The notes: generated by a model from the sequence alone, not told the origin. DNA of 64,000 bases from an uncultured Amylibacter sp. (GCA_905181935.1 CAJIZV010000003.1:570001-634000), one strand, 5' to 3'; shown: positions 21,250 through 31,387, counted from the first letter of the stretch. Translations and numbers: made by a program.

Positions 21250-22229
21250 CAGTAGGTTTCTGGACCAACGTACTGGCTTACAGAATATCTATCTCCATAT
21301 GCCCAACCAATTGGTAAAATATCGTCAATTTCTTTTATTTGTTTTGGCGTTAACGTAATCTCTGATGCTCCAACCCATTCAATTAAATGTTTCGCAGTAC
21401 GAGTGGCTGGTATTGGTATCAAATTTTCACCACGAGACAAAACCCAAGCTAAGGCAGCTGTTGCTGTCGTCATTCCATTGTCAGCAGCCCAGCCTTGAAA
21501 AGGCTTTAGCATAGATAGGTTGTCAGAGAGGTTAGGTTCAATGAACCTTGGGTTATTAATCCGTAAATCTGGTGGAACCATGTTTTCTCGCTTTGCAGGT
21601 CGGTCAGTGAGCATACCACGGCCGAGTGGTGAAAATGGTACAAATGCTACGCCTAATTCATCACAAGTTCTAATCAAACCCATATCTGGCATTCTTGACC
21701 ATAATGAATATTCACTCTGTACTGCCATGCATGGGTGTACAGAATGTGCACGGCGAAGTGTTGTTGGTGATATTTCAGATAATCCATAGCCACCAATTTT
21801 TCCTGCACCGATAAACTCTTTCAATGTTTGGACTACTTCTTCGATTGGCCGATCCGCTTCTCGACGATGTATATAAAACAAATCGACATAATCTACGCCC
21901 AATCTTTTAAGTGACATATCTAAAGATTGGGTCAGATAATCTTTAGAATTGTTAAATTGTCTCAAAGGTTTTGTCTGTATTCCCGCCTTAGTAGCAATCT
22001 TTATTTTTGCTTTTGTATCTTTTAAAAATTTTCCAATTAATGTTTCGGAACTCCCTGAACCATAAACATCGGCTGTATCAAAAAAATCAATCCCACAGTC
22101 ATAAGCGGCTTTTAAACATTCCTGTGAAGTTGTATCATCTGTAGGTCCAAAAAACCCTGTAATACTCATTGCTCCAAAGCCTATGGCACTAACATTTGGA
22201 CCTAATTTTCCTAGTTTACGTATTTTCAT
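21246..22229 (-). CDS. Aldo/keto reductase
   Basis: A 327-residue NADPH-dependent reductase of the AKR superfamily. The tetrad is visible: Asp and Tyr in DTADVYGSG, Lys in IATKAG, His in YIHRR. C-terminal cofactor segment IPATRTAKHL. The sequence resembles the AKR13/YakC group. The frame extends 18 codons upstream, but the ATG at 22229 has AAGGAGAT 3-4 bases before it. The substrate is unknown. Confidence 0.93.
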   Translation of the reverse strand: MKIRKLGKLGPNVSAIGFGAMSITGFFGPTDDTTSQECLKAAYDCGIDFFDTADVYGSGSSETLIGKFLKDTKAKIKIATKAGIQTKPLRQFNNSKDYLTQSLDMSLKRLGVDYVDLFYIHRREADRPIEEVVQTLKEFIGAGKIGGYGLSEISPTTLRRAHSVHPCMAVQSEYSLWSRMPDMGLIRTCDELGVAFVPFSPLGRGMLTDRPAKRENMVPPDLRINNPRFIEPNLSDNLSMLKPFQGWAADNGMTTATAALAWVLSRGENLIPIPATRTAKHLIEWVGASEITLTPKQIKEIDDILPIGWAYGDRYSVSQYVGPETYC

Positions 22230-22374
22230 ATGTATCTCCTTAATCTGTAGGCTAAAGAATATTAGTACATATTGCAAAGCCATGAATGTAATATTTAAAA
22301 ACTAAATCACTGGTATCGTTTACATGATGAATTTGCATGTTATAAAGCGTCAATTCCTGAAAAAAGAGATAATC

Positions 22375-23289
22375 ATGATTAAAATCTTTGGCCATAGATC
22401 CCCTGATACAGATGCAACTGGTTCAGCAATTATTTGGGCTTGGTACATAAATCAAAAAGTGAAAACAGCAATACCATATGTCTTGGGAACTCCAAATACA
22501 GAAGCAGCATTTGTTATTAAACGATGGGGGTTTAAATCCCCAGAATTATTAACTTTTGCTGGTAAAAACTCGGACATAATTATCGTTGATACGAATAATC
22601 CATCAGAATTACCTGATGATGTAAATGACGCTAATATTATTGAGATTATTGATCACCACATGTTGGTAGGGGGACTGAAAACAAAAAATCCAATTAATTT
22701 CACGCTTAAACCAGTTGCATCTACTGCAACAATAATGGCTGGTATGATGGGTAATGATTTAGCAATTGCTCCAGAAGGTATTAAAGGTTTAATATTATCT
22801 TGTATATTATCTGATACTTTAGAGTTCCGTAGTCCAACCACAACAGATATTGATATTGATTTAGCTAAATTATTAGCAACAGATCTTAATATTAATATTG
22901 CTGAGTATGCTGGTGAAATGTTTGCTGCTAAGTCAGATGTATCTAGATTTTCTAATGCAGAATTGTTGCGAATGGACTCTAAGGAATATGAATTAAACGG
23001 CAAAAGACTACGAGTTTCAGTCTTGGAAACAACTAGCCCAGAAATCTTGTTATCACGCAAAAAAAGTTTGATGGATGAGATGATATCAGTCGCAAAAGAA
23101 GATAGATTAGACCAAGTATTACTGTTTATTATAGATATTCTAAATGAACATGCGACACTTCTCATACCAAATGAATTAGTTAAATCCATCGCTGAAAAAT
23201 CATTTAATATAAGCATTGATAGTGATACTGTTATACTTCCAGGAGTTATTTCAAGGAAAAAACAAATTATTCCCAAATTAGTATTTTAG
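22375..23289 (+). CDS. ppaC: Manganese-dependent (family II) inorganic pyrophosphatase
   Basis: Hydrolyses pyrophosphate in the cytosol. 304 residues in the DHH superfamily. Mn ligands in FGHRSPDTDATGSA (H, D, D), VDTNN, and the DHH motif (IIDHHM). The C-terminal DHHA2 domain carries the substrate-binding SRKKQI. ATG 22375 follows AAGAGAT; the open frame is longer upstream but out of family. Family II enzymes are less common in Proteobacteria than family I, but occur in roseobacters. Confidence 0.95.
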   Translation: MIKIFGHRSPDTDATGSAIIWAWYINQKVKTAIPYVLGTPNTEAAFVIKRWGFKSPELLTFAGKNSDIIIVDTNNPSELPDDVNDANIIEIIDHHMLVGGLKTKNPINFTLKPVASTATIMAGMMGNDLAIAPEGIKGLILSCILSDTLEFRSPTTTDIDIDLAKLLATDLNINIAEYAGEMFAAKSDVSRFSNAELLRMDSKEYELNGKRLRVSVLETTSPEILLSRKKSLMDEMISVAKEDRLDQVLLFIIDILNEHATLLIPNELVKSIAEKSFNISIDSDTVILPGVISRKKQIIPKLVF

Positions 23290-23477
23290 AAAACTAAACT
23301 AGCAATAAATTTTTATTTTGTTATTTTCATACTATAATTAAACTCGCTCCGTTCACCTCATTTTTATTAGCATGGTTTTGAGATTATTAAATACCATGCG
23401 ATAAGTATAAGACTTTATGTAGGCGCATTATTAAGAGCTTTTATAAGCTAATATAGATAAATTGATGAGGGTTTCTG

Positions 23478-24989
23478 TTGAAATATTCAAATGATCAAAC
23501 GGATGCCTATGATGCTGTTACCACTGCTCTAAAATCAGCAGGCGTAGATTTGGAAAATAAAGTTTTATTACCGAACGCTGAAAATACTGAACAAATTTTA
23601 GCTATTTTAGGTAAAGCTGGCTCTGGAAAAACATTATTATTGGCTAATCTTGCAGATGCACTTATTGATGCTGGAGTTGAACTAGTTTCAGGAGACTATG
23701 AGGGTAAGTCTCGTAAGGGCCGTCGGACCTTAGCGATTCTTGCTCCTACAAATAAAGCTGCTAGCGTTCTACGCAACCGGGGCGTGCAAGCTACTACAAT
23801 TCACCGTATCTTATATACTCCAATGTATGATCCTGAATATGAAAAAATTTCAGAATGGCTCAATGGTAATGGCGAACGTCCTGAGATCGAGGGGTTATCC
23901 GATATTGCACTAGATCGGGCTGCTTTATTTTTCAAAAGTAATAAATCCATTCCTGGAGCTTTAGCCACAGCAGGATTACGTGGATCAGACTTTATTATTG
24001 GCTGGAAACGCCGCGATGAACAATTAGATATTGGGTTTATAGATGAAAGCTCAATGCTAGATGATAAACAATTTGATGATTTAAAAGAAATATTTTCAAC
24101 GCTTGTTATGTTTGGAGATCCTGCTCAATTAGCTCCAGTTGGGCAGTCAGGTGCAATGGCTTTTGAGAATATTCCTAAATTACGCCAACGTTATTTAACT
24201 CGTATCCATCGCCAAGCAGGTGATAGTCCAATTTTAGATTTAGCACATTCGTTAGCTAACCCTGATCTCACATTTCAAGATTTTGAACGTCAAATTGAAG
24301 AAGCTGCCAATAAAGATGATAGGGTTGTTTTGGCACCATCAGTCCAATGTGATTTAATGGCACGGTCTCCTGTTTTAGTTTGGCGAAATGCAACCCGCAT
24401 TCGTTTAATTCAAGCATTTCGCCGAGCATATGAAGCACCTGAAGACCGCTTGTTATCAGGTGAACCACTAATATGTGATGGTATTGAGTTGCCAATTAAA
24501 CATCGTAAAAAACGTATTGATTTAGAGGCTCGTGGGCTAATCAAAGGTGCACAATGTGTTTATCTTGGAGAGGGACGCAAGCCGGGCTTTTCACGGTTAC
24601 ATGTAATTGGTGCCGAAGATCCTCAAGTATCAGCAGCAAGTATAATCAAAATTGAGGCTTCTGATCAAGATGAACCTTTTATTCCATTTGCGGCTCGAAT
24701 GGGTGCTGCGTTTGTGCATGGGGCTGCCTGCACAATACATAAGGCGCAGGGTTCGCAATGGTCTGATGTTCAAGTTTTTGCACCAGATCTTTTTATTGCC
24801 GCCAAAATGGGTAGGACAGAAGCAGGAATTCCTTTGTGGAAGCGCTTGGCATATGTGGCCATTACACGTGCAGTCGATAGGTTGTATTGGGTGAAAGCTT
24901 ATCGTTTGACTCGTCCGACGGGTCCCTTGCACACTGACGATTTACGAAGTCAGGTGCCAAATGAATTAACGCTAGAACCTATGGAGTAA
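23478..24989 (+). CDS. RecD-like/UvrD-type AAA ATP-dependent helicase, stand-alone
   Basis: A 503-residue SF1 helicase: Walker A GKAGSGKT (about 51-58), motif Ia TNKAASVLR, Walker B GFIDESSMLD, GDPAQLAPVG motif III, and the C-terminal helicase domain with HGAACTIHKAQGSQW and YVAITRAVDRLYWV. It resembles RecD2-type or phage-Dda-type helicases without the long N-terminal RecD2 extension. It starts at TTG with GAGGGT upstream; there is no in-frame ATG near. It is probably a DNA repair or recombination accessory helicase. Confidence 0.88.
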   Translation: MKYSNDQTDAYDAVTTALKSAGVDLENKVLLPNAENTEQILAILGKAGSGKTLLLANLADALIDAGVELVSGDYEGKSRKGRRTLAILAPTNKAASVLRNRGVQATTIHRILYTPMYDPEYEKISEWLNGNGERPEIEGLSDIALDRAALFFKSNKSIPGALATAGLRGSDFIIGWKRRDEQLDIGFIDESSMLDDKQFDDLKEIFSTLVMFGDPAQLAPVGQSGAMAFENIPKLRQRYLTRIHRQAGDSPILDLAHSLANPDLTFQDFERQIEEAANKDDRVVLAPSVQCDLMARSPVLVWRNATRIRLIQAFRRAYEAPEDRLLSGEPLICDGIELPIKHRKKRIDLEARGLIKGAQCVYLGEGRKPGFSRLHVIGAEDPQVSAASIIKIEASDQDEPFIPFAARMGAAFVHGAACTIHKAQGSQWSDVQVFAPDLFIAAKMGRTEAGIPLWKRLAYVAITRAVDRLYWVKAYRLTRPTGPLHTDDLRSQVPNELTLEPME

Positions 24990-25063
24990 TAATGAAGCTT
25001 TATATTAAGATAGCTATTCATTTTTAAATAGTTTTGATCTAATAATTTTTTTCGAAGTAAGAT

Positions 25064-26947
25064 CTAAAATACTAAGTTCATCATTACCATTGATACGATG
25101 AGAAATAGGATAGTCATCATTCCACCTGTTTTTACGAAATCGATAACTCTATATCCTGCAGGGCCCATTATTAATGCATTTACTTGGTGAGTAGGTATCA
25201 AGAAAGAATTTGACGTTGATATGGCTACGGTCATTGCAAATATAGCTGGATCACCGCCTGATGCCACTGCTATTGAAACGGCTAAAGGGACTAATAAGAC
25301 TGTTGCGCCAACATTAGACATTACCAATGTAAAAGCTGTAGCAAGAACTGCAATGCCTACCTGTAAAGCCCAAATAGGCCAGCCATCTAAAATGATAATA
25401 ACACCTTGTGCTATCCACTCTGCTGTTCCTGTACTTTGAACTGCATATCCCAGAGGAATTAAGCTGGCTAATAAAAATACAGTATTCCAACCAACAGCCT
25501 TATATGCTTCGTCTATACTTAAGACTTTTGATGCGATCATTCCTACTGCACCAACTAAAAGACATAATGATAAACGTACTGGTGAAAATAAAATTAACGC
25601 TAATGCTATTGAAAAAAATAATAATGCCCAGCCAACTTTTTGTGGACGTAATTCTTCTTGAGGATAGTCTGAGGTTACTATTACAAAATTACGATCTGAC
25701 TTTAGGCGTGTTAAAGATTCCCACTGGGTTTGAACAACCAACGTATCACCAGCGTGTAATTCCATAACTCCAATACGGCTGGGTTGGTGTTCATTAGTTT
25801 CAACATGACTGAATGTTTCTTCACTTCTGTAAATAGCTAATAATGCCATGCCATATATTTTGCGAAATTGCATTTCGCGCGCTGTCTTACCTATAACTGT
25901 TGAGTTTGGTGGAATTACAATTTCTGCTACACCTGCTTTGGTAGGTACAAATTCCTCTGCAAAAATATCTAATTCAGATTTTACTTCTAAGGCGTAATCT
26001 TCGCACATTTGTTTTATTACTTTTTTGCGTCCAAGAATTGCCAACCTACAAGGTGGCGTAATCTTTGTGTCTAAGGTCGGTCCAACCCAGCGTTTACCGT
26101 TGTGATATGTGCCTATTACATAAATGTGATGTGCATCCATTAAATCACCTAATGTTTCACCCATTAAAATTGACCCTTCGGGAACAACAACTTCAACAAT
26201 ATCGGCTTTTAAACCATAAATTCTTTTAAGATAGTCTTTCATTGACTGGCCTGCTGACCCCGCAGTACGGCCCCCAGAGCCTGGCAGAACCCAACGTCCA
26301 AACAGTACGAAGTATAATACTCCGGTTATAAGTAAAGCTAAGCCGATTGGCGTAACTGAAAATAGACTAAATGGTTCCATTTTCAGTTCAGGGGGTAAAT
26401 CTGCGTTTGATGAAATAATTAAATCATTCAATAAAATTAGTGGTGATGAGCCCACCATAGTCATGGTTCCGCCTAGTATAGCGCAAAACCCCATAGGCAT
26501 TAATAGGCGTGACATTGGGATTTCGGTACGTGCTGAGATACGACTTACAACTGGCAAGAATAGCGCTGCTGCGCCAACGTTTTGTAAAAAGCTTGAAATT
26601 ATCCCAACTGATCCAGAAACAACTGGTATAATTCGCTTTTCTGTAGTGCCGCCAACTTTTAAAATTTTTGCAGCAACTGTATTCATTAACCCAGTCTTGT
26701 CTAAACCAGCTCCAATGATCATTACTGCAATAATTGAAATTACTGCATTTGATGCAAATCCATCGAATAAATGATTTACATCAGCGAGCCCATTTAGTTC
26801 AGGAACATAACTGAGCGCACCTAAGAGAACCATTATTATTATAGCGGCTAAATCAACGCGGACTATTTCTGAAACGAATAAAAATATTGTAAATGCTAAC
26901 AAAAACAAGACCGCAATCATTTCTGTATTAAGTGCAATTAATTCCAT
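25064..26947 (-). CDS. SLC13/DASS-type permease with two TrkA-C domains
   Basis: A 627-residue inner-membrane anion transporter: N-terminal half with about six helices (10-225, with GSSPLILLND ion/substrate loop), two cytosolic RCK_C/TrkA_C domains (about 248-320 and 335-415), then about five more helices to the end (SNVGATVLLVPLA, TSNSFLIPTHQVN). This layout is known from sulfate and dicarboxylate-type DASS relatives; the substrate cannot be fixed. The ATG at 26947 follows GAGGG. It is next to an agmatinase-family gene in the same direction (about 95-base gap). Confidence 0.9.
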   Translation of the reverse strand: MELIALNTEMIAVLFLLAFTIFLFVSEIVRVDLAAIIIMVLLGALSYVPELNGLADVNHLFDGFASNAVISIIAVMIIGAGLDKTGLMNTVAAKILKVGGTTEKRIIPVVSGSVGIISSFLQNVGAAALFLPVVSRISARTEIPMSRLLMPMGFCAILGGTMTMVGSSPLILLNDLIISSNADLPPELKMEPFSLFSVTPIGLALLITGVLYFVLFGRWVLPGSGGRTAGSAGQSMKDYLKRIYGLKADIVEVVVPEGSILMGETLGDLMDAHHIYVIGTYHNGKRWVGPTLDTKITPPCRLAILGRKKVIKQMCEDYALEVKSELDIFAEEFVPTKAGVAEIVIPPNSTVIGKTAREMQFRKIYGMALLAIYRSEETFSHVETNEHQPSRIGVMELHAGDTLVVQTQWESLTRLKSDRNFVIVTSDYPQEELRPQKVGWALLFFSIALALILFSPVRLSLCLLVGAVGMIASKVLSIDEAYKAVGWNTVFLLASLIPLGYAVQSTGTAEWIAQGVIIILDGWPIWALQVGIAVLATAFTLVMSNVGATVLLVPLAVSIAVASGGDPAIFAMTVAISTSNSFLIPTHQVNALIMGPAGYRVIDFVKTGGMMTILFLIVSMVMMNLVF

Positions 26948-27041
26948 CAATTCCCTCACTGAACTTTTTTAATATATTTGAGCAATATCGGATAACGATA
27001 TATTTACCACAAAAATACTAAAAATTTTAAAGATTTAATGC

Positions 27042-28010
27042 CTATTTCTCGAGTTGAGCTAATATACACATCATTTCGAAGACAATAGATATACCAAGCC
27101 AAGATGTAGCTCCAGATTGATCAAATGGAGGGGAAACTTCTACAAGGTCCATTCCTATTAAATTCACTCCTTTTAACTCACGAACGACTTGTAAACCTTG
27201 AAAACTGTTTGGGCCACCAACTTCAGGAGTTCCTGTACCCGGAGCAAAAGTGGGGTCTATGAAATCGATATCGTATGAGCAATAAGTTTTATTATCACCA
27301 ACAATATGGCGTGCTTCTTGCATTACGTCAGCAATACCACGATCAAATAGCTCTTCGATTTGAATGATTGTTACGCCTTGCTCGCGGCCCCATTCAATAT
27401 CTTCACCGTCATACATAGTGCCTCTAATACCAATTTGAACAACGCGTTTGGGATCAAGTAGTCCCTCTTCAATAGCGCGCCGGAATGGTGTTCCATGTGT
27501 ATATTTGAAACCATCAAAATAACTTTCAAAAAGATCTGTATGGGCATCAAAATGAATCATTCCAACGGGTGCATCATCTGCTATTGCTCGCAAAACCGGT
27601 AAACTGGTTAGATGGTCACCACCGATTGTCATTGGAATAATACCTTTAACCTTAATTTTTTTGTAGAATTCTGTAATTCGAAGCATACAATCTTGAATAT
27701 CTGCTGGGTTTACTGGTGCATCTCCAAGATCAGCGAAGTTTGCCATTTCAAATGGTTTGATCCGGGTAGCACCATTCATGGCACGTATCATTGTCGATAA
27801 ATCGCGCATTTGGCGTGGACCATGACGTGGTCCTGGTCGATTAGTTGTTCCAGCATCCCATGGCACACCAATTAAACCAAAATTTACATCATTTATTTCT
27901 AAGCTATCTAATCCTAAATGCGGTAACCGCATGAAGCTTGGAATTCCTGCAAAACGGGGTAGTTCCATACCGTCTACAGGTTGGAAAAAAGTGTTTGGGG
28001 TTTTACTCAT
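27042..28010 (-). CDS. Agmatinase-family ureohydrolase (possibly guanidinobutyrase)
   Basis: A 322-residue Mn-dependent ureohydrolase. Metal ligands: GGDHLTS (His), HFDAHTD (Asp, His, Asp) and SYDIDFIDP (two Asp). N-terminal FGLIGVPWDAGTTNRPG and C-terminal LVEVSPPFDQSG are agmatinase/guanidinobutyrase-like. It cleaves a guanidino compound to an amine plus urea. It differs clearly from the second copy at 37978, so the two probably act on different guanidino substrates. ATG with a GGAGAAA-type ribosome site. Confidence 0.9.
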   Translation of the reverse strand: MSKTPNTFFQPVDGMELPRFAGIPSFMRLPHLGLDSLEINDVNFGLIGVPWDAGTTNRPGPRHGPRQMRDLSTMIRAMNGATRIKPFEMANFADLGDAPVNPADIQDCMLRITEFYKKIKVKGIIPMTIGGDHLTSLPVLRAIADDAPVGMIHFDAHTDLFESYFDGFKYTHGTPFRRAIEEGLLDPKRVVQIGIRGTMYDGEDIEWGREQGVTIIQIEELFDRGIADVMQEARHIVGDNKTYCSYDIDFIDPTFAPGTGTPEVGGPNSFQGLQVVRELKGVNLIGMDLVEVSPPFDQSGATSWLGISIVFEMMCILAQLEK

Positions 28011-28092
28011 TGAATTTCTCCTTGATTAGTGAAACATTTGCATTTTTTATAAAACTAAGCCAGTATTTTAATCATAATTAATGGGGTAAATT

Positions 28093-28800
28093 ATGAAAAA
28101 AACTATTCTGATAACTGGAGCAAGTAGTGGTATTGGTGCTTGTGTTGCAAAACTATTTTTAAAGCAGGGCTGGAATGTTGCTTTGATTGCGCGGAGAGTT
28201 GATGAACTTAAGGCAGTAGCAAATAACCATGAGAACTCTTTATGTATTGTTTGCGATGTTACTCAAGAGGATCAAGTTATTGCTGCTTTTAAATCAGTAG
28301 TAAATCACTTTGGTAGACTTGATGTTTTATTTAATAATGCAGGAATTTTTACACCTCAATCACGCATTGATAAAATTAGACTTAGTGACTGGCAGCAATC
28401 TCTTGATGTTAATCTGACTGGTATGTTTTTATCTGCTCGTGAAGCTTTTCGACATATGAAACTTTCAGGTGGAAGAATTATAAATAATGGTTCAATTTCT
28501 GCACATACTCCACGTGAGGGTTCTGCGCCTTATACATCTTCAAAGCACGCCATTACTGGGCTAACCAAAACTATTGCACTTGATGGGCGTACTCTAAATA
28601 TTTGTTGTGGGCAGATAGACATTGGAAATGCACACACAGAAATGGTTGCAAACCTTATTCGTGAAGGTGGCGCTGCTGAAACTATGTTAGTGTCTGATGC
28701 TGCAGAAGCTGTTTTGAGTATGGCGCAGTTACCTTTAACTACCAATATTCTGTCAATGACTATCATGGCGAATAAAATGCCATTTGTAGGACGTGGTTAA
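28093..28800 (+). CDS. Short-chain dehydrogenase/reductase
   Basis: A 235-residue classical SDR: GASSGIGA cofactor loop, LFNNAGIF, catalytic Ser in NGSISAH, Tyr-Lys in PYTSSKHAI. The substrate is unknown. It overlaps the convergent rimI gene by 4 bases and is divergent from the ureohydrolase gene. Confidence 0.92.
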   Translation: MKKTILITGASSGIGACVAKLFLKQGWNVALIARRVDELKAVANNHENSLCIVCDVTQEDQVIAAFKSVVNHFGRLDVLFNNAGIFTPQSRIDKIRLSDWQQSLDVNLTGMFLSAREAFRHMKLSGGRIINNGSISAHTPREGSAPYTSSKHAITGLTKTIALDGRTLNICCGQIDIGNAHTEMVANLIREGGAAETMLVSDAAEAVLSMAQLPLTTNILSMTIMANKMPFVGRG

Positions 28801-29210
28801 AGTACTTTAGTCATTATAATTGCGCTGACTTTAATGCCGTTAACTCCACTATAATAATCTTTACGTGCACCTTGAACTATAAAATTGTTGGTTTCATATA
28901 ATTTAAGTGCAGGTCTATTAGTTTCCATGACTTCAAGAATTATCTTTTTTATAGTATTTGATCGACATAAGTTTTCAAATTCTTTTAATAGTTTAGTGGC
29001 GATACCTTTGCGGTGTTGTTGAGGGTCAACTGCCAATGTGAGTAATTCAGCTTCTGAACCTATCAACATTCCTACTATGAAGCCATAATCTTTTGAGACT
29101 AAATGTACTGATGTTTGTAGCAACAATTCTTGAAATTCTTTTGATGACCATGGTCTTGGTGTCAAAAAGCACTGCGCATGAAGTTTTGCCAAACTTCCTG
29201 GGCTCATCAT
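28797..29210 (-). CDS. rimI: Ribosomal-protein-alanine N-acetyltransferase RimI-like
   Basis: A 137-residue GNAT enzyme with acetyl-CoA loop QQHRKGIATKLL and C-terminal ETNRPALKLYE, typical for RimI, which acetylates the N-terminus of ribosomal protein S18. The start overlaps the tsaB end by 4 bases (ATGA-type), as in other alphaproteobacterial nfu-tsaB-rimI clusters. Confidence 0.9.
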   Translation of the reverse strand: MMSPGSLAKLHAQCFLTPRPWSSKEFQELLLQTSVHLVSKDYGFIVGMLIGSEAELLTLAVDPQQHRKGIATKLLKEFENLCRSNTIKKIILEVMETNRPALKLYETNNFIVQGARKDYYSGVNGIKVSAIIMTKVL

Positions 29211-29845
29211 AAAATTACAACAGGTTGTTCTCTAGGTAGATCTGCATTGGGTTCCTGTAAATATAATGGGGCAGGGCTTGGATTATGGTTTCCTATTTTA
29301 TTTATTGCTAAGGTAGCAACTGCACATGACAATGTAATTTGGGGGGTGTAGCGGTTTGGGAATAATTCCCAGTTTGTATCATCTGCAGTCATGATCGCTG
29401 TGATTGATGTATTTACATTATCTAACTCGACTAAAACTGGTGTATCAGTAGCGTTACCATCTTGAAAATTTTGCATGTAAACACGATGCCGCCGTGCGTC
29501 CATTACCACGGTTGATTTGCCTTTAGATCCTAAACCCATGGCTTCCAATTTTGAAATACCAATCGCTGGTTTTTTCAGAGATAAGGCTAATCCACGCGCA
29601 GCAGAGACAGCTACTCTAACACCTGTGAAATTCCCAGGACCGACACAAACAGCCAATGCATCCAAGTTCTGCCATTTTATAGATGCATTTTCTAAAACTT
29701 CTTCACACATAGGAAATAACCGTTCAGCTTGTCCTTTATTCATTGGTTCGGCTCGTTCTTCAAGACATTTTCCATCTGCAAATAAAGCGACCGCGCAGTG
29801 CGCGGCCGATGTATCAAAAGCTAATATTAATTGTCTAGGTAGCAA
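29207..29845 (-). CDS. tsaB: tRNA threonylcarbamoyladenosine biosynthesis protein TsaB
   Basis: A 212-residue inactive Kae1-like partner of TsaD in t6A37 synthesis. N-terminal ILAFDTSAAHCAVAL and GPGNFTGVRVAVSAARGLAL are diagnostic. It starts at TTG overlapping the nfu stop by 11 bases; GAGGTG lies 7 bases upstream, supporting this start. Middle gene of nfu-tsaB-rimI. Confidence 0.94.
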   Translation of the reverse strand: MLPRQLILAFDTSAAHCAVALFADGKCLEERAEPMNKGQAERLFPMCEEVLENASIKWQNLDALAVCVGPGNFTGVRVAVSAARGLALSLKKPAIGISKLEAMGLGSKGKSTVVMDARRHRVYMQNFQDGNATDTPVLVELDNVNTSITAIMTADDTNWELFPNRYTPQITLSCAVATLAINKIGNHNPSPAPLYLQEPNADLPREQPVVIL

Positions 29846-30395
29846 CAGGGCGCACCTCTGTTACCTCTGGAATGTAATGACGTAATAAGTTTTCGATACC
29901 CATTTTCAATGTGATTGTTGATGATGGGCAACCTGCACACGCACCTTGCATATGAAGGTAAACAACACCACGTTCAAAGCCATGAAATGTGATATCACCA
30001 CCATCTTGAGCAACTGCTGGACGAACCCTAGTATCAAGTAAGTCTTTGATTTGATTTACGATTTCAGAATCTTCACCAGTATGTTCAGCATGTCCACCTG
30101 AATTATCTTCGCCTTCAATGACAGGTTGCCCTGATTGAAAATGTTCCATAATAGCGCCTAATAAAGCTGGCTTTATATGATCCCAGTCAGCATCTTCTGT
30201 TTTAGTTATGGTTACAAAATCTGGACCTAAAAAAACAGCTGTAGCACCTTCTACTGCAAAAATTCGTTTTGCTAGTGGTGATGATGTACCTGCGGCTGGT
30301 GTTGGGAAATCTGCAGTGCCCATAGACATTACAGTTTGGCCCGGCAAAAATTTCAGAGTTGCTGGGTTTGGCGTGGATTCGGTTTGAATAAACAT
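29835..30395 (-). CDS. NifU-like Fe-S cluster scaffold/carrier (Nfu)
   Basis: A 186-residue iron-sulfur carrier: N-terminal Nfu_N domain (MFIQTESTPNPATLKFLPG) and C-terminal NifU domain with QDGGDI and the cluster-binding C153-x-x-C156 (ACAGCPSST). It delivers 4Fe-4S clusters to targets. First gene of the nfu-tsaB-rimI unit. Confidence 0.95.
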   Translation of the reverse strand: MFIQTESTPNPATLKFLPGQTVMSMGTADFPTPAAGTSSPLAKRIFAVEGATAVFLGPDFVTITKTEDADWDHIKPALLGAIMEHFQSGQPVIEGEDNSGGHAEHTGEDSEIVNQIKDLLDTRVRPAVAQDGGDITFHGFERGVVYLHMQGACAGCPSSTITLKMGIENLLRHYIPEVTEVRPVAT

Positions 30396-30556
30396 AAAGC
30401 TGCATCCTTTTTCAAGTTATATAGATATGCTTGTTAAGTACATAAAAGTCAATATTTAGAATAATTCTAAATCTCTTAATTAAAGTTTTTAAATATATGT
30501 TTATGAGAAAGTTAAATTAACGAATTTTATACCCAATCTATAAACATTTATTTATT

Positions 30557-31231
30557 TTAATATCCAAACTTATCCACCAGTTTTTGTATTGGAGTACGTG
30601 TGTCTAATGGTTCTATTTTTTTTTGGATGTCTTTTTTGTCAGTGTGATTAGGTTTTGGGCGTTTTGGAGTTGCTCGCATAGCTACAGCATTCATAAATTT
30701 CGCTGGATCACCCGCTGCAAGAAAAGTGGCACCATCAGCAATTCCACGAATAATATCATTTAACCAATTTTGATCTGCTTTACCAAAATCACTTAATACG
30801 TAAGAGGAAACTTTATCTTTATGTCCTGGGTGACCAATACCTATTCGGACACGATCATATTCCGCACCTATATGTTGATGAATAGAGCGCAACCCATTAT
30901 GCCCTGCATGACCACCAGTAGTCTTAACTCGAATTTTTGTTGGGGCTAGATCTAGTTCATCATGAAAAACGACAACATCTTCTGACGAAAGTTTATAAAA
31001 TCTTATAGCTTCACTTACCGCTTGACCGGAAAGGTTCATAAATGTTTCAGGCTTTAATAAAGTAATTTTTTCTTGCCCCAACCGACCATCAGAAATTTGG
31101 CCATGAAATTTCTTCTTCCATGGAGAGAATGCATAGTCAAATGCAATCTGGTCCAACGCCATAAAACCAATATTGTGACGATTATTGGTATATTTCGTTC
31201 CTGGGTTACCGAGGCCAACGAATAGTTTCAT
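30557..31231 (-). CDS. pth: Peptidyl-tRNA hydrolase
   Basis: Recycles peptidyl-tRNA. 224 residues: FVGLGNPGTKYTNNRHNIGF (N9, catalytic H19), FHDELDL (Asp), GGHAGHNGLRSI. The C-terminal 30 residues are a basic/Pro-rich extension (KRPKPNHTDKK) beyond the catalytic core, common in alphaproteobacteria. It lies downstream of rplY in the same direction, with a terminator in between. Confidence 0.97.
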   Translation of the reverse strand: MKLFVGLGNPGTKYTNNRHNIGFMALDQIAFDYAFSPWKKKFHGQISDGRLGQEKITLLKPETFMNLSGQAVSEAIRFYKLSSEDVVVFHDELDLAPTKIRVKTTGGHAGHNGLRSIHQHIGAEYDRVRIGIGHPGHKDKVSSYVLSDFGKADQNWLNDIIRGIADGATFLAAGDPAKFMNAVAMRATPKRPKPNHTDKKDIQKKIEPLDTRTPIQKLVDKFGY

Positions 31232-31334
31232 GTCTTTTACTCATGTGATTTGGCTCATTTCTAAAACTTTGTTTAAAAGTTTGCAAATTACTCTTTAATA
31301 AAAAAAATATTTTTTATCACAAAATATTTTCAAA

Positions 31335-31365
31335 TAAAAAAACCCACACGTATTGTGTGGGCTTT
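31335..31365 (-). terminator. Rho-independent terminator after rplY
   Basis: Minus-strand stem CCCACAC / GTGTGGG with a 5-base loop followed by seven T residues, 23 bases past the rplY stop. It implies that pth is expressed by read-through or from its own promoter. Confidence 0.88.
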
Positions 31366-31387
31366 AAATTTTTAGAGAGGGGCTGAT

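Noticed and set aside
22653-23276. 207-residue minus-strand frame
   Set aside because: Antisense shadow of the pyrophosphatase gene, without a ribosome site or family features.
29988-29999. TGTGATATCACC resembling the TCA operator
   Set aside because: It lies inside the nfu coding sequence and has a longer spacer than the four exact TGTGATCACA copies.
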